Notes: generated from the sequence alone by a model not told the origin. Positions 16,433 through 25,427 are shown, numbered from the stretch's first letter. The stretch: 52,259 nt of DNA from Betaproteobacteria bacterium (GCA_900299145.1 OMIN01000108.1:1-52259), one strand, 5' to 3'. Made by a program: numbers and translations.

Positions 16433-17728
16433 GTGACATCTCATAAGTATCTGTTTTTATTATATTTATTGTCGGCGCTGGCGTTCGCCTCATTCGCTTC
16501 ATCCACTTCGGCCGCACCAGCCACAGCCCCGAACGCGGGTGCCGCGAAGGAAGAACTGCAACAACTGCGTGGCCGCATCGAGGCGCTGCAAAAGCAAATG
16601 GCAGGCGCGGAAACCTCGCGCAATGAAGCGGCCGATGCCCTGCGTGAATCGGAGCGGGCCATTTCCGAAGCCAACCGCGATCTTGCGGAACTGGATAAAT
16701 CGTCGGCGGAAGTCAGCCAGCGCAGCGAAGCGTTGCGCGGCGAAACGCGAAAGGCTTCCGTTTCGCTGGATGGGCATCAGAAAAACCTCGCCCGCCTTCT
16801 CCACGCGCAACACGTGCGCCACGGCGGCAGTCCGCCGGACGCCATACGTCTGCTGCTCGGCGGCGAAAATCCCAATGAACTCGCGCGCGATCTGCATTAC
16901 CTGGGCTATGTGTCGCGCACGCACGCCGACGCCATACGCGGCGTGCGCGAAAGCATGGCGCAACTCAAGGCGCTCACGGAAGAAGCGGCTGCCAAAGCCG
17001 CCGAGCTGGCCGCCATCGGCGCCGAGCAGAACAATCAACGCAAACGTCTCGAAGCGGAAAAAGCCAAGCGTGCCGAGGTTGTCAAGCGGCTCGCGCGCGA
17101 CATCGCCCGCCAGCGCGGCGAAATCGGCGCCATGCAACGCAATGAATCGCGCCTTTCGAATCTGATTGAACAATTGGCCAAAGTCATCACGCGCACGCCT
17201 TCGCAGGCACGCCCCGGCCCGGCCGCGCCAGCGGTAACCCCGCAACCAGCCGCTCCGCGCCAACGCGACGAACGCGTGCCGGAGCCAGCAAGCCCTTCCG
17301 TCCCGTCAGCTTCATCCGCCATCGCACAGGCTTTTTCAAAATTGCGCGGACAACTGGCGCTGCCGGTGCGTGGGGAACTAAGCGGGCGTTTCGGCAGTCC
17401 ACGCAGCGATGGCGGTTCAACATGGAAAGGCGTATTTGTGGCCGCGCGGGCCGGCGAAACGGTGCGGGCGGTGGCGGCCGGGCGCGTGGTCTATGCCGAT
17501 TGGCTCAGAGGATTCGGAAATCTGCTGATTATCGACCATGGCGAAAGCTACATGAGCCTGTATGGCTACAACGAAACCCTGCTTAAGCGTGTCGGCGACG
17601 ACATCGGCGGCGGGGATGCGGTCGCCATCGTCGGCAACAGCGGCGGTGGCGAGGATTCAGGTTTATACTTTGAACTTCGCCATCAGGGTAAGCCGTTTGA
17701 TCCGTTGTCCTGGGTTCGCGGCAAGTAG
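16433..17728 (+). CDS. envC: Murein hydrolase activator EnvC
   Basis: EnvC activates periplasmic amidases at the division septum. The 431-residue protein has a signal peptide (KYLFLLYLLSALAFASF), long coiled coils (about residues 35-250, rich in E/A/R/Q), a proline/alanine linker and a C-terminal LytM/M23 domain from about residue 310. That domain is degenerate: the usual HxxxD metal site reads WKGVFVA and the HxH site reads YFELRH, as expected of a regulator rather than an enzyme. The start is a GTG at 16433. The signal-peptide codons are themselves dispersed motif copy 8. ctpA follows 58 nt downstream, as in other proteobacteria. Confidence 0.92.
   Translation: MTSHKYLFLLYLLSALAFASFASSTSAAPATAPNAGAAKEELQQLRGRIEALQKQMAGAETSRNEAADALRESERAISEANRDLAELDKSSAEVSQRSEALRGETRKASVSLDGHQKNLARLLHAQHVRHGGSPPDAIRLLLGGENPNELARDLHYLGYVSRTHADAIRGVRESMAQLKALTEEAAAKAAELAAIGAEQNNQRKRLEAEKAKRAEVVKRLARDIARQRGEIGAMQRNESRLSNLIEQLAKVITRTPSQARPGPAAPAVTPQPAAPRQRDERVPEPASPSVPSASSAIAQAFSKLRGQLALPVRGELSGRFGSPRSDGGSTWKGVFVAARAGETVRAVAAGRVVYADWLRGFGNLLIIDHGESYMSLYGYNETLLKRVGDDIGGGDAVAIVGNSGGGEDSGLYFELRHQGKPFDPLSWVRGK
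16444..16471 (+). repeat. Dispersed AT-rich motif, copy 8 (encodes envC signal peptide)
   Basis: TAAGTATCTGTTTTTATT exact core plus ATATTTATTG, in sense orientation; translated as KYLFLLYLL, the hydrophobic core of the EnvC signal peptide. Confidence 0.85.
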
Positions 17729-17786
17729 CAATTCGGCAATAAATTTGGTGTTTTGAGCTTTGCAGCGTTTTTAACCGGAGTAGTCC

Positions 17787-19247
17787 ATGCGTAACAAACT
17801 GGGTCAAATCGGCCTTGTCATCGGCGGCATCGTTATTGGCGTTGCCATCAGCCTGAATTTTTCGGCGGTGGCGCAACGCGAGGGGGCAACCCGCCAAAAT
17901 CTGCCGTTGCCGGTCGAGGAGCTGCGTGCATTCAGCGAAGTGTTCGGCCGCGTCAAGCAGGATTACGTCGAGCCGGTCGAAGACAAAAAGCTCATTACCG
18001 AAGCCATCAATGGGATGTTGACCGGCCTTGATCCGCATTCAGCTTACCTCGATCAGGACGCCTTCAAGGACATGCAGGTGGGTACGCAGGGCGAGTTCGG
18101 CGGTCTCGGCATCGAAGTCGGCATGGAGGACGGCTTCGTCAAGGTGATTTCGCCCATCGACGACACCCCGGCTTCGCGCGCGGGGGTGATGGCGGGCGAT
18201 CTCATCGTCAAGCTCGACGACAACTCGGTGAAAGGCATGACGCTGAACGACGCCGTGAAACAGATGCGCGGCCGGCCCAACACCAACATCCGTATCACCA
18301 TTGTACGCAAAGGCGAACCGAACCCGATCGAAATTACGCTGACACGCGCCGTCATCAAAATCCAGAGCGTGAAGGCCACCACGCTGGAGCCGGGTTATGC
18401 GTACTTCCGCGTGACGCAGTTTCAGGAGAGCACCGGCGAGCTGCTCGCCAACGCCATTAACACACACGTGAAAGGCCCGATGAAAGGCATCATCCTCGAT
18501 CTGCGCAATGATCCGGGCGGCCTGTTGAATAGCGCTGTGGCGGTCACCGCCTCGTTCATCGATAGGGACAAGCTGGTGGTGTACACGGACGGGCGCGCGG
18601 AAGATTCAAAAATGCGTCTTAACGCGAGGCCCGAAGATTACCTGCGCGGCCGCAACCGCACCGATTATCTGGCCAAGCTGCCGCCAGAAATCAAGAAGCT
18701 GCCGATGGTGGTGCTGGTCAACGGCGGTTCAGCATCGGCCTCGGAAATTGTTGCTGGCGCACTGCAGGATTACGGACGAGCGGTGATCATGGGCCAGCAA
18801 ACGTTCGGTAAAGGCTCGGTGCAAACCATACTGCCGCTGGGCAACAACACCGCGATCAAGCTCACCACCGCGCGTTACTACACGCCCAATGGCCGCTCGA
18901 TTCAGGCAAAGGGCATCACGCCGGACATTCCGCTGGAGAGCGCCATCGACAAAAACGCCAGCCTGCGGCTGCGCGAGGCCGATCTTTCCAAGCATCTGGA
19001 TGACGGCAAGCCCGCTGCCGACAGCGCCGCGGAAAACAAGGATGGCAAGGACAGCAAGGAAGTGGAAAAAGAAAAAGCGCTCGCTGCTGCACGCGCCAAA
19101 TACAATTTCACGCCTGCGGCACGGCCCGAAGTCGACCCCAAAGAGCTGCGCCCCGAGCCTGGCCAGATCGTATCGCCGAAAGATTACGAGTTGAATCAGG
19201 CCGTGGCATTCCTGAAATCGCGGGGCAGCGGTTCCGGCGCCAACTAA
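17787..19247 (+). CDS. ctpA: Carboxy-terminal processing protease, S41 family
   Basis: A 486-residue periplasmic protease that trims or degrades proteins from the C-terminus. Seen in order: an N-terminal membrane/signal segment (IGLVIGGIVIGVAISL), the DPHSAYLD segment, a PDZ domain (about 90-180, GGLGIEVG), then the S41 core with NGGSASASEI near residue 315 holding the serine and FGKGSVQT near residue 341 holding the lysine. The C-terminal tail is charged and low in complexity. Pairing with envC matches the envC-ctpA arrangement known in proteobacteria. The stop codon is the first bases of dispersed motif copy 9. Confidence 0.94.
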   Translation: MRNKLGQIGLVIGGIVIGVAISLNFSAVAQREGATRQNLPLPVEELRAFSEVFGRVKQDYVEPVEDKKLITEAINGMLTGLDPHSAYLDQDAFKDMQVGTQGEFGGLGIEVGMEDGFVKVISPIDDTPASRAGVMAGDLIVKLDDNSVKGMTLNDAVKQMRGRPNTNIRITIVRKGEPNPIEITLTRAVIKIQSVKATTLEPGYAYFRVTQFQESTGELLANAINTHVKGPMKGIILDLRNDPGGLLNSAVAVTASFIDRDKLVVYTDGRAEDSKMRLNARPEDYLRGRNRTDYLAKLPPEIKKLPMVVLVNGGSASASEIVAGALQDYGRAVIMGQQTFGKGSVQTILPLGNNTAIKLTTARYYTPNGRSIQAKGITPDIPLESAIDKNASLRLREADLSKHLDDGKPAADSAAENKDGKDSKEVEKEKALAAARAKYNFTPAARPEVDPKELRPEPGQIVSPKDYELNQAVAFLKSRGSGSGAN

Positions 19248-19272
19248 AATAATTTATTAAAACAAATACTTA
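19245..19272 (-). repeat. Dispersed AT-rich motif, copy 9 (covers ctpA stop codon)
   Basis: On the minus strand TAAGTATTTGTTTTAATA plus AATTATTTTA; the TAA stop of ctpA forms its far end. Confidence 0.85.
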
Positions 19273-19282
19273 TGACAGGACA

Positions 19283-19311
19283 ACGCCCGGCTCCGCCGGG
19301 CGTATTCTTTT
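19283..19311 (+). terminator. Rho-independent terminator abutting the moeB start codon
   Basis: ACGCCCGGC and GCCGGGCGT form a perfect 9-bp stem around TCC, followed by ATTCTTTT. It should end the gpmI-envC-ctpA transcript. The T-run finishes one base before the moeB ATG. Confidence 0.85.
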
Positions 19312-20055
19312 ATGAACGACGAACAGCTCCTACGCTACAGCCGCCACATCCTGCTGCCGGAAATCGGCGTCGAGGGTCAGGAAAAGTTGCGTGCCGCGCG
19401 TGCGTTGGTGATCGGCGCGGGCGGACTCGGCTCCCCCATCACACTGTATCTCGCGGCGGCGGGCGTGGGCACGGTCACGCTGTGTGACGACGACAAGGTA
19501 GACCTCACCAATCTGCAACGGCAAATCGTGCATCGCTCGGATGCCATCGGCAAACCGAAAGTGGAATCCGCGCGTGACACGCTGGCCGACGTGAACCCTG
19601 AAACGAAAATCGAAATGATCGCCGCGCGCGTGGCGGGCGACGAACTCGATCAACTCGTCGCCAAAGCCGACGTCGTGCTTGACGGCTGCGACAACTTCGC
19701 CACCCGTCACGCCGTCAACCGCGCCTGTGTCAAACACAAAAAGCCGCTGGTCTCCGGCGCAGGCGTGCGCTTTGACGGGCAGATCGCCGTGTTCGACATG
19801 CGCGATGCCAAGGCGCCCTGCTACGCGTGCCTGTTCCCCGAAGACTCACAAAGCGAAGAAGTGCGGTGCGCCGTGATGGGCGTGTTCGCACCGCTGACCG
19901 GCATCGTCGGCTGCATACAGGCTGCCGAAGCGCTGAAAATTCTGATAGGGGCGGGGCAGCCACTGGCGGGGCGGCTGATGCTGGTGGACGCGCTGGCGAT
20001 GGATATTCGGACGATACGGTTGAAGAAAGATGCGGCTTGCGCGGTGTGCGGATAA
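19312..20055 (+). CDS. moeB: ThiF/MoeB/HesA family adenylyltransferase
   Basis: A 247-residue E1-like enzyme that adenylates the C-terminus of a ubiquitin-like sulfur carrier (MoaD or ThiS). It starts NDEQLLRYSRHILLPEIG, then the ATP motif GAGGLGSP near residue 40, DDDKVDLTNLQRQIVH, DGCDNFATRH, and two zinc CxxC pairs (CYAC and the C-terminal CAVCG). MoeB and ThiF cannot be separated with certainty here because no partner gene is adjacent. The ATG directly follows the terminator T-run, leaving no visible ribosome binding site, so initiation may be leaderless. Confidence 0.88.
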   Translation: MNDEQLLRYSRHILLPEIGVEGQEKLRAARALVIGAGGLGSPITLYLAAAGVGTVTLCDDDKVDLTNLQRQIVHRSDAIGKPKVESARDTLADVNPETKIEMIAARVAGDELDQLVAKADVVLDGCDNFATRHAVNRACVKHKKPLVSGAGVRFDGQIAVFDMRDAKAPCYACLFPEDSQSEEVRCAVMGVFAPLTGIVGCIQAAEALKILIGAGQPLAGRLMLVDALAMDIRTIRLKKDAACAVCG

Positions 20056-20077
20056 TTGCCGCTGCGAGCCTGTAAGC

Positions 20078-20413
20078 CTACTTCGTCATATCCAGCGAAT
20101 CCGCACTCTCTGCAGCAGAAGCAGAAACTGCCGCCGCCGCACCCGGATTCTCCAGTAACGCCTTTAACGCCGCTGTCACCGCTTCCTGCGTGGGCGCATT
20201 GCGGCCGAGCATTTGCAGCAGCACACGCGAGGGGAAATCCGCGAGGGTTTCGGGCCGGTTCATTTTTATGCGGGCGGCGCTTTCAACGTTGTTACGCAGG
20301 TGTGTCGCCTTGAAGCCAGCTTTGAGGCTTTCCACCGCGTCGGCCATGGCCAGTTGCGAGCGGGCGATGCCGAGCAGCAGTTCGGCCATTTGTTCGGTGG
20401 TGAGTGTGGACAT
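20078..20413 (-). CDS. Small helical protein of unknown function
   Basis: A 111-residue soluble protein with no signal or membrane segment. It looks helical (TEQMAELLLGIARSQLAMADAVESL) with a recognisable NRPETLADFPSRVLLQMLGR middle and an alanine-rich tail. I do not recognise a family. It lies about 40 nt downstream of slmA on the same strand and convergent with moeB. The ATG is preceded by AGGAG at good spacing (revcomp of gagctcctg), which supports real translation. Confidence 0.6.
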   Translation of the reverse strand: MSTLTTEQMAELLLGIARSQLAMADAVESLKAGFKATHLRNNVESAARIKMNRPETLADFPSRVLLQMLGRNAPTQEAVTAALKALLENPGAAAAVSASAAESADSLDMTK

Positions 20414-20452
20414 GGTGAGCTCCTGTTTATAGCCGCCAGAATCGGGGGTCGA

Positions 20453-21037
20453 TTAAGCCAGCACGCCTTCCATTAACTGTTTCCACTGGCGGCCCCAGTT
20501 TTCGGCAGGGTCGCGCTTGAATCCGCTCTTCGCGAACTGGTGCCAACGCCCGGTGACAAAACTCATGATGAGATTGGCTTCGGCGGCGGCGTCTGCATCG
20601 GCCGCAACTTCGTTCGCGCCCATGGCAAAGCGCAATGCCTGCCGCAACGTGGCCTCGAGGCGTTCGTGCAACTGATTAATGCGGATTTGCAGTTTTTCGT
20701 CTTCGTTGACCAGCGCGTCGCCAATCAACACTCGCGTCATGCCGCGATTTTTTTGCGCGAAGCCCAGCAGCACACCGATGATGGATTCACACTGGCGCAG
20801 GCCGCTTTTTTCCTCGCTGGTGATCTTGTTGATCAACGCAAACAGCGTTTGCTCGATGAAATCGATCAACCCCTCGAACATTTGCGCCTTGCCGGAAAAA
20901 TGCCGGTACAACGCCGCCTCGGACACATCCAGTTGCTTCGCCAGCGCGGCAGTGGTGATTTTTTCCGCTGCCGGGCCTTCGAGCATTTGCGCCAGCGTTT
21001 GCAGAATCTGATTCTTGCGGTCTGAAGTTCTTGCCAC
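20453..21037 (-). CDS. slmA: Nucleoid occlusion factor SlmA (TetR family)
   Basis: SlmA binds specific chromosomal sites and disrupts FtsZ polymers over the nucleoid. The 194-residue protein opens with a TetR helix-turn-helix (about residues 25-50: ITTAALAKQLDVSEAALYRHFSGK) followed by MFEGLIDFIEQTLFALINKI and a body with RGMTRVLIGDALVNED and RINQLHERLEATLRQ, closely matching the layout of E. coli SlmA. Its location beside the pyrimidine nucleotidase and argB is the usual betaproteobacterial context. A generic TetR repressor is the alternative, but the HTH flanks and body make SlmA more likely. Confidence 0.87.
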   Translation of the reverse strand: MARTSDRKNQILQTLAQMLEGPAAEKITTAALAKQLDVSEAALYRHFSGKAQMFEGLIDFIEQTLFALINKITSEEKSGLRQCESIIGVLLGFAQKNRGMTRVLIGDALVNEDEKLQIRINQLHERLEATLRQALRFAMGANEVAADADAAAEANLIMSFVTGRWHQFAKSGFKRDPAENWGRQWKQLMEGVLA

Positions 21038-21046
21038 GCTTATCCT

Positions 21047-21721
21047 CTAGTGAATCCGGTGAAACATGCCTTGCAGATTAGCCACGCTACGCACGGTTTT
21101 GTCGACATAGCCGGGCGCGCGGCTTTTTGCCACCGCGGAACCCGTTACCCACACGGTTTTCATGCCCAACCGTTTGGCGGTGCGCAGGTTATCGAGGTTG
21201 TCTTCCACCATGATACAGCGGCGCGGGCGCAAATGGTGCTGGCGGCACAGCCGCAAAAAGCCGAAGGTGTCGGGCTTGGGCCTGTAGCGCGTGTGCTCGA
21301 TGGTGTACACATCCGCGAAGAGATCATGAATGTTGAGCGCACGCAGCACCGCCTGCGCGTAATGCACAGGCGCGTTGGAGAACACGAATTTTCGCCCCGG
21401 CAGGCGCGTCAGCGCGGCGCGCAGCATGGGCTCGGCAATCAGCACGCCATGCAAATCCGGGAACTGGTGCGTGTGCCATAAAAAATGCGCGGGGTCGGTA
21501 TCGTGATGGCGGATGAGGCCAAGGATGGTCGCGCCATAACGCCGCCAGTAGGTATGGCGCAGCGCGTTGGCATCGGCCTCGCTAAGATTGAGATGCGTTT
21601 GCACGTACTCGGTCATGGCGCGGTTGATGCGCGGAAAAATATGTACCGTGGCGTTGTGCAGCGTGTTGTCCAGATCGAATATCCAGGCGCTGCCCGGGTT
21701 GAATCGGGACACGGTGGGCAT
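21047..21721 (-). CDS. HAD-family pyrimidine 5'-nucleotidase
   Basis: A 224-residue HAD hydrolase with motif I DLDNTLHNA, a helical cap with RYGATILGLIRHH, motif II FVFSNAP, and KPDTFGFL plus MVEDNLDNLRTAKRLGMKTVWV as motifs III and IV. This is the SDT1/pyrimidine 5'-nucleotidase subgroup, thought to dephosphorylate pyrimidine or damaged nucleoside monophosphates. I chose the ATG at 21721; a TTG at 21745 would add a short Pro/Val-rich leader derived from a micro-repeat. Located between argB and slmA on one strand with short gaps, consistent with an operon. Confidence 0.85.
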   Translation of the reverse strand: MPTVSRFNPGSAWIFDLDNTLHNATVHIFPRINRAMTEYVQTHLNLSEADANALRHTYWRRYGATILGLIRHHDTDPAHFLWHTHQFPDLHGVLIAEPMLRAALTRLPGRKFVFSNAPVHYAQAVLRALNIHDLFADVYTIEHTRYRPKPDTFGFLRLCRQHHLRPRRCIMVEDNLDNLRTAKRLGMKTVWVTGSAVAKSRAPGYVDKTVRSVANLQGMFHRIH

Positions 21722-21755
21722 GGCCGGCACGGGTGGCACTGGCAACGCCGGCCAA

Positions 21756-22670
<915 letters not shown>

Positions 22671-22718
22671 TTATCGAACGTGAGGCCAAAGGTGAGGACT
22701 CGCTTATTTTACATTAGC

Positions 22719-22761
22719 AAAAAAACAGCGGGGCGCGTATTGCCACCCCGCTGCTTCTTTT
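22719..22761. terminator. Bidirectional terminator between hsp20 and argB
   Basis: CAGCGGGG and CCCCGCTG form an 8-bp stem around a 12-nt loop; seven A's precede it and CTTCTTTT follows, giving a T-run on either strand. It lies 20 nt after the hsp20 stop and upstream of argB. Confidence 0.85.
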
Positions 22762-22780
22762 GTGACGCCAGCCGTTTGCG

Positions 22781-23212
22781 TTACTGGATGGTGATGCGCT
22801 TGGCTGCAGCTGCCGCTTTTTTCGGCAGCGTCAGTTCCAGCACGCCATCGGCGTACCGCGCATTGGCACCGCTTTCATCCACCGCCGCGCCCAGTGCAAA
22901 GGCCCGGTAATACTTGCCGCTGTAGCGTTCGCTGCGCAGTACGCGCTCGCCTTCCTTGACATCCTTTTCCGTGCGGGTCTCGGCACTGATCGCCACCTGA
23001 TCGCCGTCGATGGAAATCTGGATGTCTTCTTTTTTCACACCCGGCAATTCGGCATGCACGGTGTAGGCTTTTTCGGTCTCGGTGATATCCGCGCGAAACT
23101 TGACGGCTGCATCGTTGGCATTGGCCTCAAGCGCCACCGGGCGCACAACAAAGCCGCGCAGCAAGTGATCGAACGCATCATCAAAGGGGGAAAAACGCGC
23201 TATATTTAACAT
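22781..23212 (-). CDS. Small heat shock protein, Hsp20/alpha-crystallin family
   Basis: A 143-residue holdase chaperone. It starts MLNIARFSPFDDAFDHLLRG, has the alpha-crystallin domain (about 45-135) with YTVHAELPGVKKEDIQISID and the YADGVLELTLPKK motif near the end, and finishes with an IxI-like RITIQ tail. The ATG at 23212 has AGGAG 8 nt upstream. A heat-shock promoter is visible at 23266-23294 and a strong terminator follows the gene, so it is probably monocistronic. Confidence 0.93.
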   Translation of the reverse strand: MLNIARFSPFDDAFDHLLRGFVVRPVALEANANDAAVKFRADITETEKAYTVHAELPGVKKEDIQISIDGDQVAISAETRTEKDVKEGERVLRSERYSGKYYRAFALGAAVDESGANARYADGVLELTLPKKAAAAAKRITIQ

Positions 23213-23265
23213 GGTGTCATCTCCTGTTCGTTGAGGCGCCGTGTGTGGGTGGCGCCGATGATTCG

Positions 23266-23294
23266 AATATGGAATCTGCCGTTTTGATTTCAAG
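23266..23294 (-). promoter_or_regulatory. Sigma-32 (RpoH) type promoter for hsp20
   Basis: On the minus strand CTTGAAA (23288-23294) is followed 15 nt later by CCATATT (23266-23272), close to the CTTGAAA / CCCCATnT heat-shock consensus. A second CTTGAAA sits 10 nt further upstream (23298-23304). The start codon is about 54 nt downstream. Confidence 0.65.
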
Positions 23295-23310
23295 CGCTTT
23301 CAAGCACAAT

Positions 23311-23330
23311 CGCGTGAAAAATTTCACGCG
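23311..23330. promoter_or_regulatory. Perfect 9-bp inverted repeat between hsp20 and the ECF sigma gene
   Basis: CGCGTGAAA and TTTCACGCG flank AA, giving a 20-nt near-perfect palindrome. It sits just upstream of the hsp20 -35 elements and 56 nt before the sigma gene start, a natural place for an operator. There is no adjoining T-run. Which regulator binds is unknown. Confidence 0.5.
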
Positions 23331-23347
23331 CAGCCAGTATGGCAACG

Positions 23348-23375
23348 TAAACCATTGTTTTAATTGATTATTTAC
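23348..23375 (+). repeat. Dispersed AT-rich motif, copy 10
   Basis: TAAACCATTGTTTTAATT plus GATTATTTAC; a moderate match in the leader of the ECF sigma gene, ending 11 nt before its start. Confidence 0.75.
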
Positions 23376-23386
23376 AAGGGGTCGTT

Positions 23387-23956
23387 TTGTCCGCACCTGC
23401 CGTCGGCGCCAACCAGATTGAGCAGCACCGCACTTACCTGCTGCGTTACGCCTCGCTGCAACTGCGCGACGCGGGTGCTGCGGAAGACGCGGTACAGGAC
23501 ACGCTGATGGCGGCGATAGAGGGCGCGGCGCGTTTCTCCGGCAAGTCATCAGTGAAAACCTGGCTTACCGGCATCCTCAAGCACAAAATCATCGACCACG
23601 TGCGGCGCCAGTCGCGTGAGCAGCCGCTGTTGTCCGAGGACAGCGAGGGCAGCGAATCAGATATTGTCGACGCCCTGTTTCTTGAAGACGGCCATTGGCG
23701 CCAGCCGCCGTCGAACTGGGGCGACCCCGACAAGGTGCTGGAAAACAAGGCATTCATGGCGATATTCGAGGCCTGCGCCAAGGGCATGCCCGAGAAGACT
23801 GCGCGCGCTTTCATGATGCGCGAAGTGATGGAATGCGACACCGACGAAATCTGTAAGGCGCTGAACGTCACCACGACCAACTGCTGGGTGCTGCTGCACC
23901 GCGCGCGCCTGTCGTTGCGCGAATGCCTGGAAATGAAGTGGTTTGGGAAGAAATAA
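23387..23956 (+). CDS. ECF-type RNA polymerase sigma factor
   Basis: A 189-residue sigma factor with region 2 (about residues 15-80: LRDAGAAEDAVQDTLMAA, KSSVKTWLTGILKHKIID) and region 4 (about 125-180: VMECDTDEICKALNVTTTN, the helix-turn-helix). An acidic insert (LLSEDSEGSESDIVDALFLEDG) separates them. Start is a TTG with AAGGGG upstream; no ATG occurs before region 2. The stop overlaps the start of the small zinc-finger protein (TAATG), a typical sigma/anti-sigma pairing. Target genes are not evident. Confidence 0.85.
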   Translation: MSAPAVGANQIEQHRTYLLRYASLQLRDAGAAEDAVQDTLMAAIEGAARFSGKSSVKTWLTGILKHKIIDHVRRQSREQPLLSEDSEGSESDIVDALFLEDGHWRQPPSNWGDPDKVLENKAFMAIFEACAKGMPEKTARAFMMREVMECDTDEICKALNVTTTNCWVLLHRARLSLRECLEMKWFGKK

Positions 23957-24195
23957 TGCCCATCCCCAGAATCAAATTGCCGCGACCCATGCGACTTGCC
24001 ATCGTGAAAAAGCTGACCTGTAAGGATGTCTCCGTACTGATCTCACGCGAGCATGAGCACCCGCTGGGCGCCGGCGAAAGATTCTGGTTGCGCCTGCATC
24101 TGTATATTTGCACGGGTTGCCGCAATTTCAAGAACAACACGCAGATCATGCGTGCCGCCCTGCAGCGCTACCTTGAGCAGGACAAGGATCGCTGA
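23956..24195 (+). CDS. Zinc-finger anti-sigma-like protein
   Basis: A 79-residue soluble protein with a likely zinc site HxxxCxxC (HLYICTGC near residues 50-57) preceded by KKLTCKDVSVLISREHEHPLG, resembling the zf-HC2 module of zinc-binding anti-sigma factors. It has no membrane helix, so it would act in the cytoplasm. TAATG overlap with the sigma gene implies translational coupling and near-equal synthesis. Whether it senses redox or another signal cannot be read from the sequence. Confidence 0.75.
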   Translation: MPIPRIKLPRPMRLAIVKKLTCKDVSVLISREHEHPLGAGERFWLRLHLYICTGCRNFKNNTQIMRAALQRYLEQDKDR

Positions 24196-24240
24196 CCGGT
24201 TCGCTGTACAGGGGCTCGCGCCGCCACGTATAATCGGCGC

Positions 24241-25371
24241 GTGAAAATCCTCCCGTCAGTTCTATTGTTTTGCGCTGCTCTGTACGGCGCGCCTGTCCAC
24301 GCGCAGGAACCGCCCGCCTCGGAAATCGCCGCGCGCTCGTGGGTGCTGCTCGACACGCAAAGCGGCCAACTCATCACCGGTTACCAGCACGACGACAAAT
24401 TCGATCCGGCCTCGCTGACCAAGCTGATGTCGGCGTATCTGGTGTTTGACGCGCTAAAGCAGAAAAAAATCAAACCGGATCAAGTGGTGCCGGTGTCAGA
24501 GAAAGCGCGCCGCGCCATCGGTTCACGCATGTTCATCCAGCAGGATATTCCGGTGACCGTGAACGAGCTCATTCGCGGCATGATTATCCAGTCTGGCAAC
24601 GATGCGACGATCGCCCTCGCCGAAGCGGTATCCGGCACGGAAGAAGCTTTCACCGCGCGCATGAATCAGGAAGCCAAGCGCATGGGGCTCGCCAACACGC
24701 AATTTGCCAATTCCACCGGCCTGCCCGCGCCCGGCCACGCCTCCAGCGCGCGCGATCTGGCGCAACTCACCGCCGCGCTGATTCGCGATTACCCGGAGCA
24801 CTATCCACTCTACGCGCAAAAAGAATACCGTTACAACGACATTACCCAGCCCAACCGCAACCGGCTGTTGTGGCGCGACCCGACAGTGGACGGTGTAAAG
24901 ACAGGCCACACCGAAGCTGCCGGGTATTGTTTAATCAGTTCCGCCAAACGCGACAACCGGCGGCTGATCGGCGTGGTGCTCGGCGCGGCGTCTGACAGCG
25001 CACGCGCCGCCGAAAGCCAGAAGCTGTTGAATTACGGATTTCAGAATTTCGACACCGTGCGGCTTTACGAGCCGAAGCAGGCCGCCACCACGCCGCGCGT
25101 GTGGAAGGGCACGCTGAATCAGGTGAAGGCCGGTTTCCCGCAAGGGCTATACGTCACCGTGCCCAAGGGGCAAGCGGCGAACCTCAAGGCTAAAATCGAA
25201 AGCCAGCAGCCGCTGTTGGCGCCGCTGCGCACGGGCCAGTCAATCGGCACTTTAAAGCTGGAACTCAACGGCAAGCCGTATTACACGCAGGCGGTGGTCG
25301 CGCTTGAAGACGTGCCGGTGGCTGGCATACTCGGCCGTACGTGGGATGCACTGCGCCTGACGTTACAATAG
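24241..25371 (+). CDS. dacC: D-alanyl-D-alanine carboxypeptidase (PBP5/6 type)
   Basis: Removes the terminal D-alanine from peptidoglycan stem peptides in the periplasm. The 376-residue protein has a signal peptide (first 21 residues), the SxxK motif SLTK with S58 and K61, SGN at 118-120, KTG at 220-222, and the C-terminal PBP5 domain; an amphipathic tail is expected at the end. It starts at a GTG. The D-amino-acid aminotransferase gene follows, an arrangement seen in other betaproteobacteria. dacA, dacC and dacD names are interchangeable here. Confidence 0.93.
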   Translation: MKILPSVLLFCAALYGAPVHAQEPPASEIAARSWVLLDTQSGQLITGYQHDDKFDPASLTKLMSAYLVFDALKQKKIKPDQVVPVSEKARRAIGSRMFIQQDIPVTVNELIRGMIIQSGNDATIALAEAVSGTEEAFTARMNQEAKRMGLANTQFANSTGLPAPGHASSARDLAQLTAALIRDYPEHYPLYAQKEYRYNDITQPNRNRLLWRDPTVDGVKTGHTEAAGYCLISSAKRDNRRLIGVVLGAASDSARAAESQKLLNYGFQNFDTVRLYEPKQAATTPRVWKGTLNQVKAGFPQGLYVTVPKGQAANLKAKIESQQPLLAPLRTGQSIGTLKLELNGKPYYTQAVVALEDVPVAGILGRTWDALRLTLQ

Positions 25372-25377
25372 AACTTT

Positions 25378-25405
25378 AAAAAAGATAAATTAAATCAAAT
25401 AGTTA
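25378..25405 (-). repeat. Dispersed AT-rich motif, copy 11
   Basis: On the minus strand TAACTATTTGATTTAATT exact core plus TATCTTTTTT; lies between dacC and the aminotransferase gene, 6 nt past the dacC stop. Confidence 0.85.
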
Positions 25406-25427
25406 TAGAATATTCGCAGAGGGCGTG

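Noticed and set aside
17308-17728. EnvC C-terminal domain as an active metallopeptidase
   Set aside because: The zinc-binding H/D and HxH residues are replaced, as in regulatory LytM proteins; the active M23 protein is at 42189-43040.
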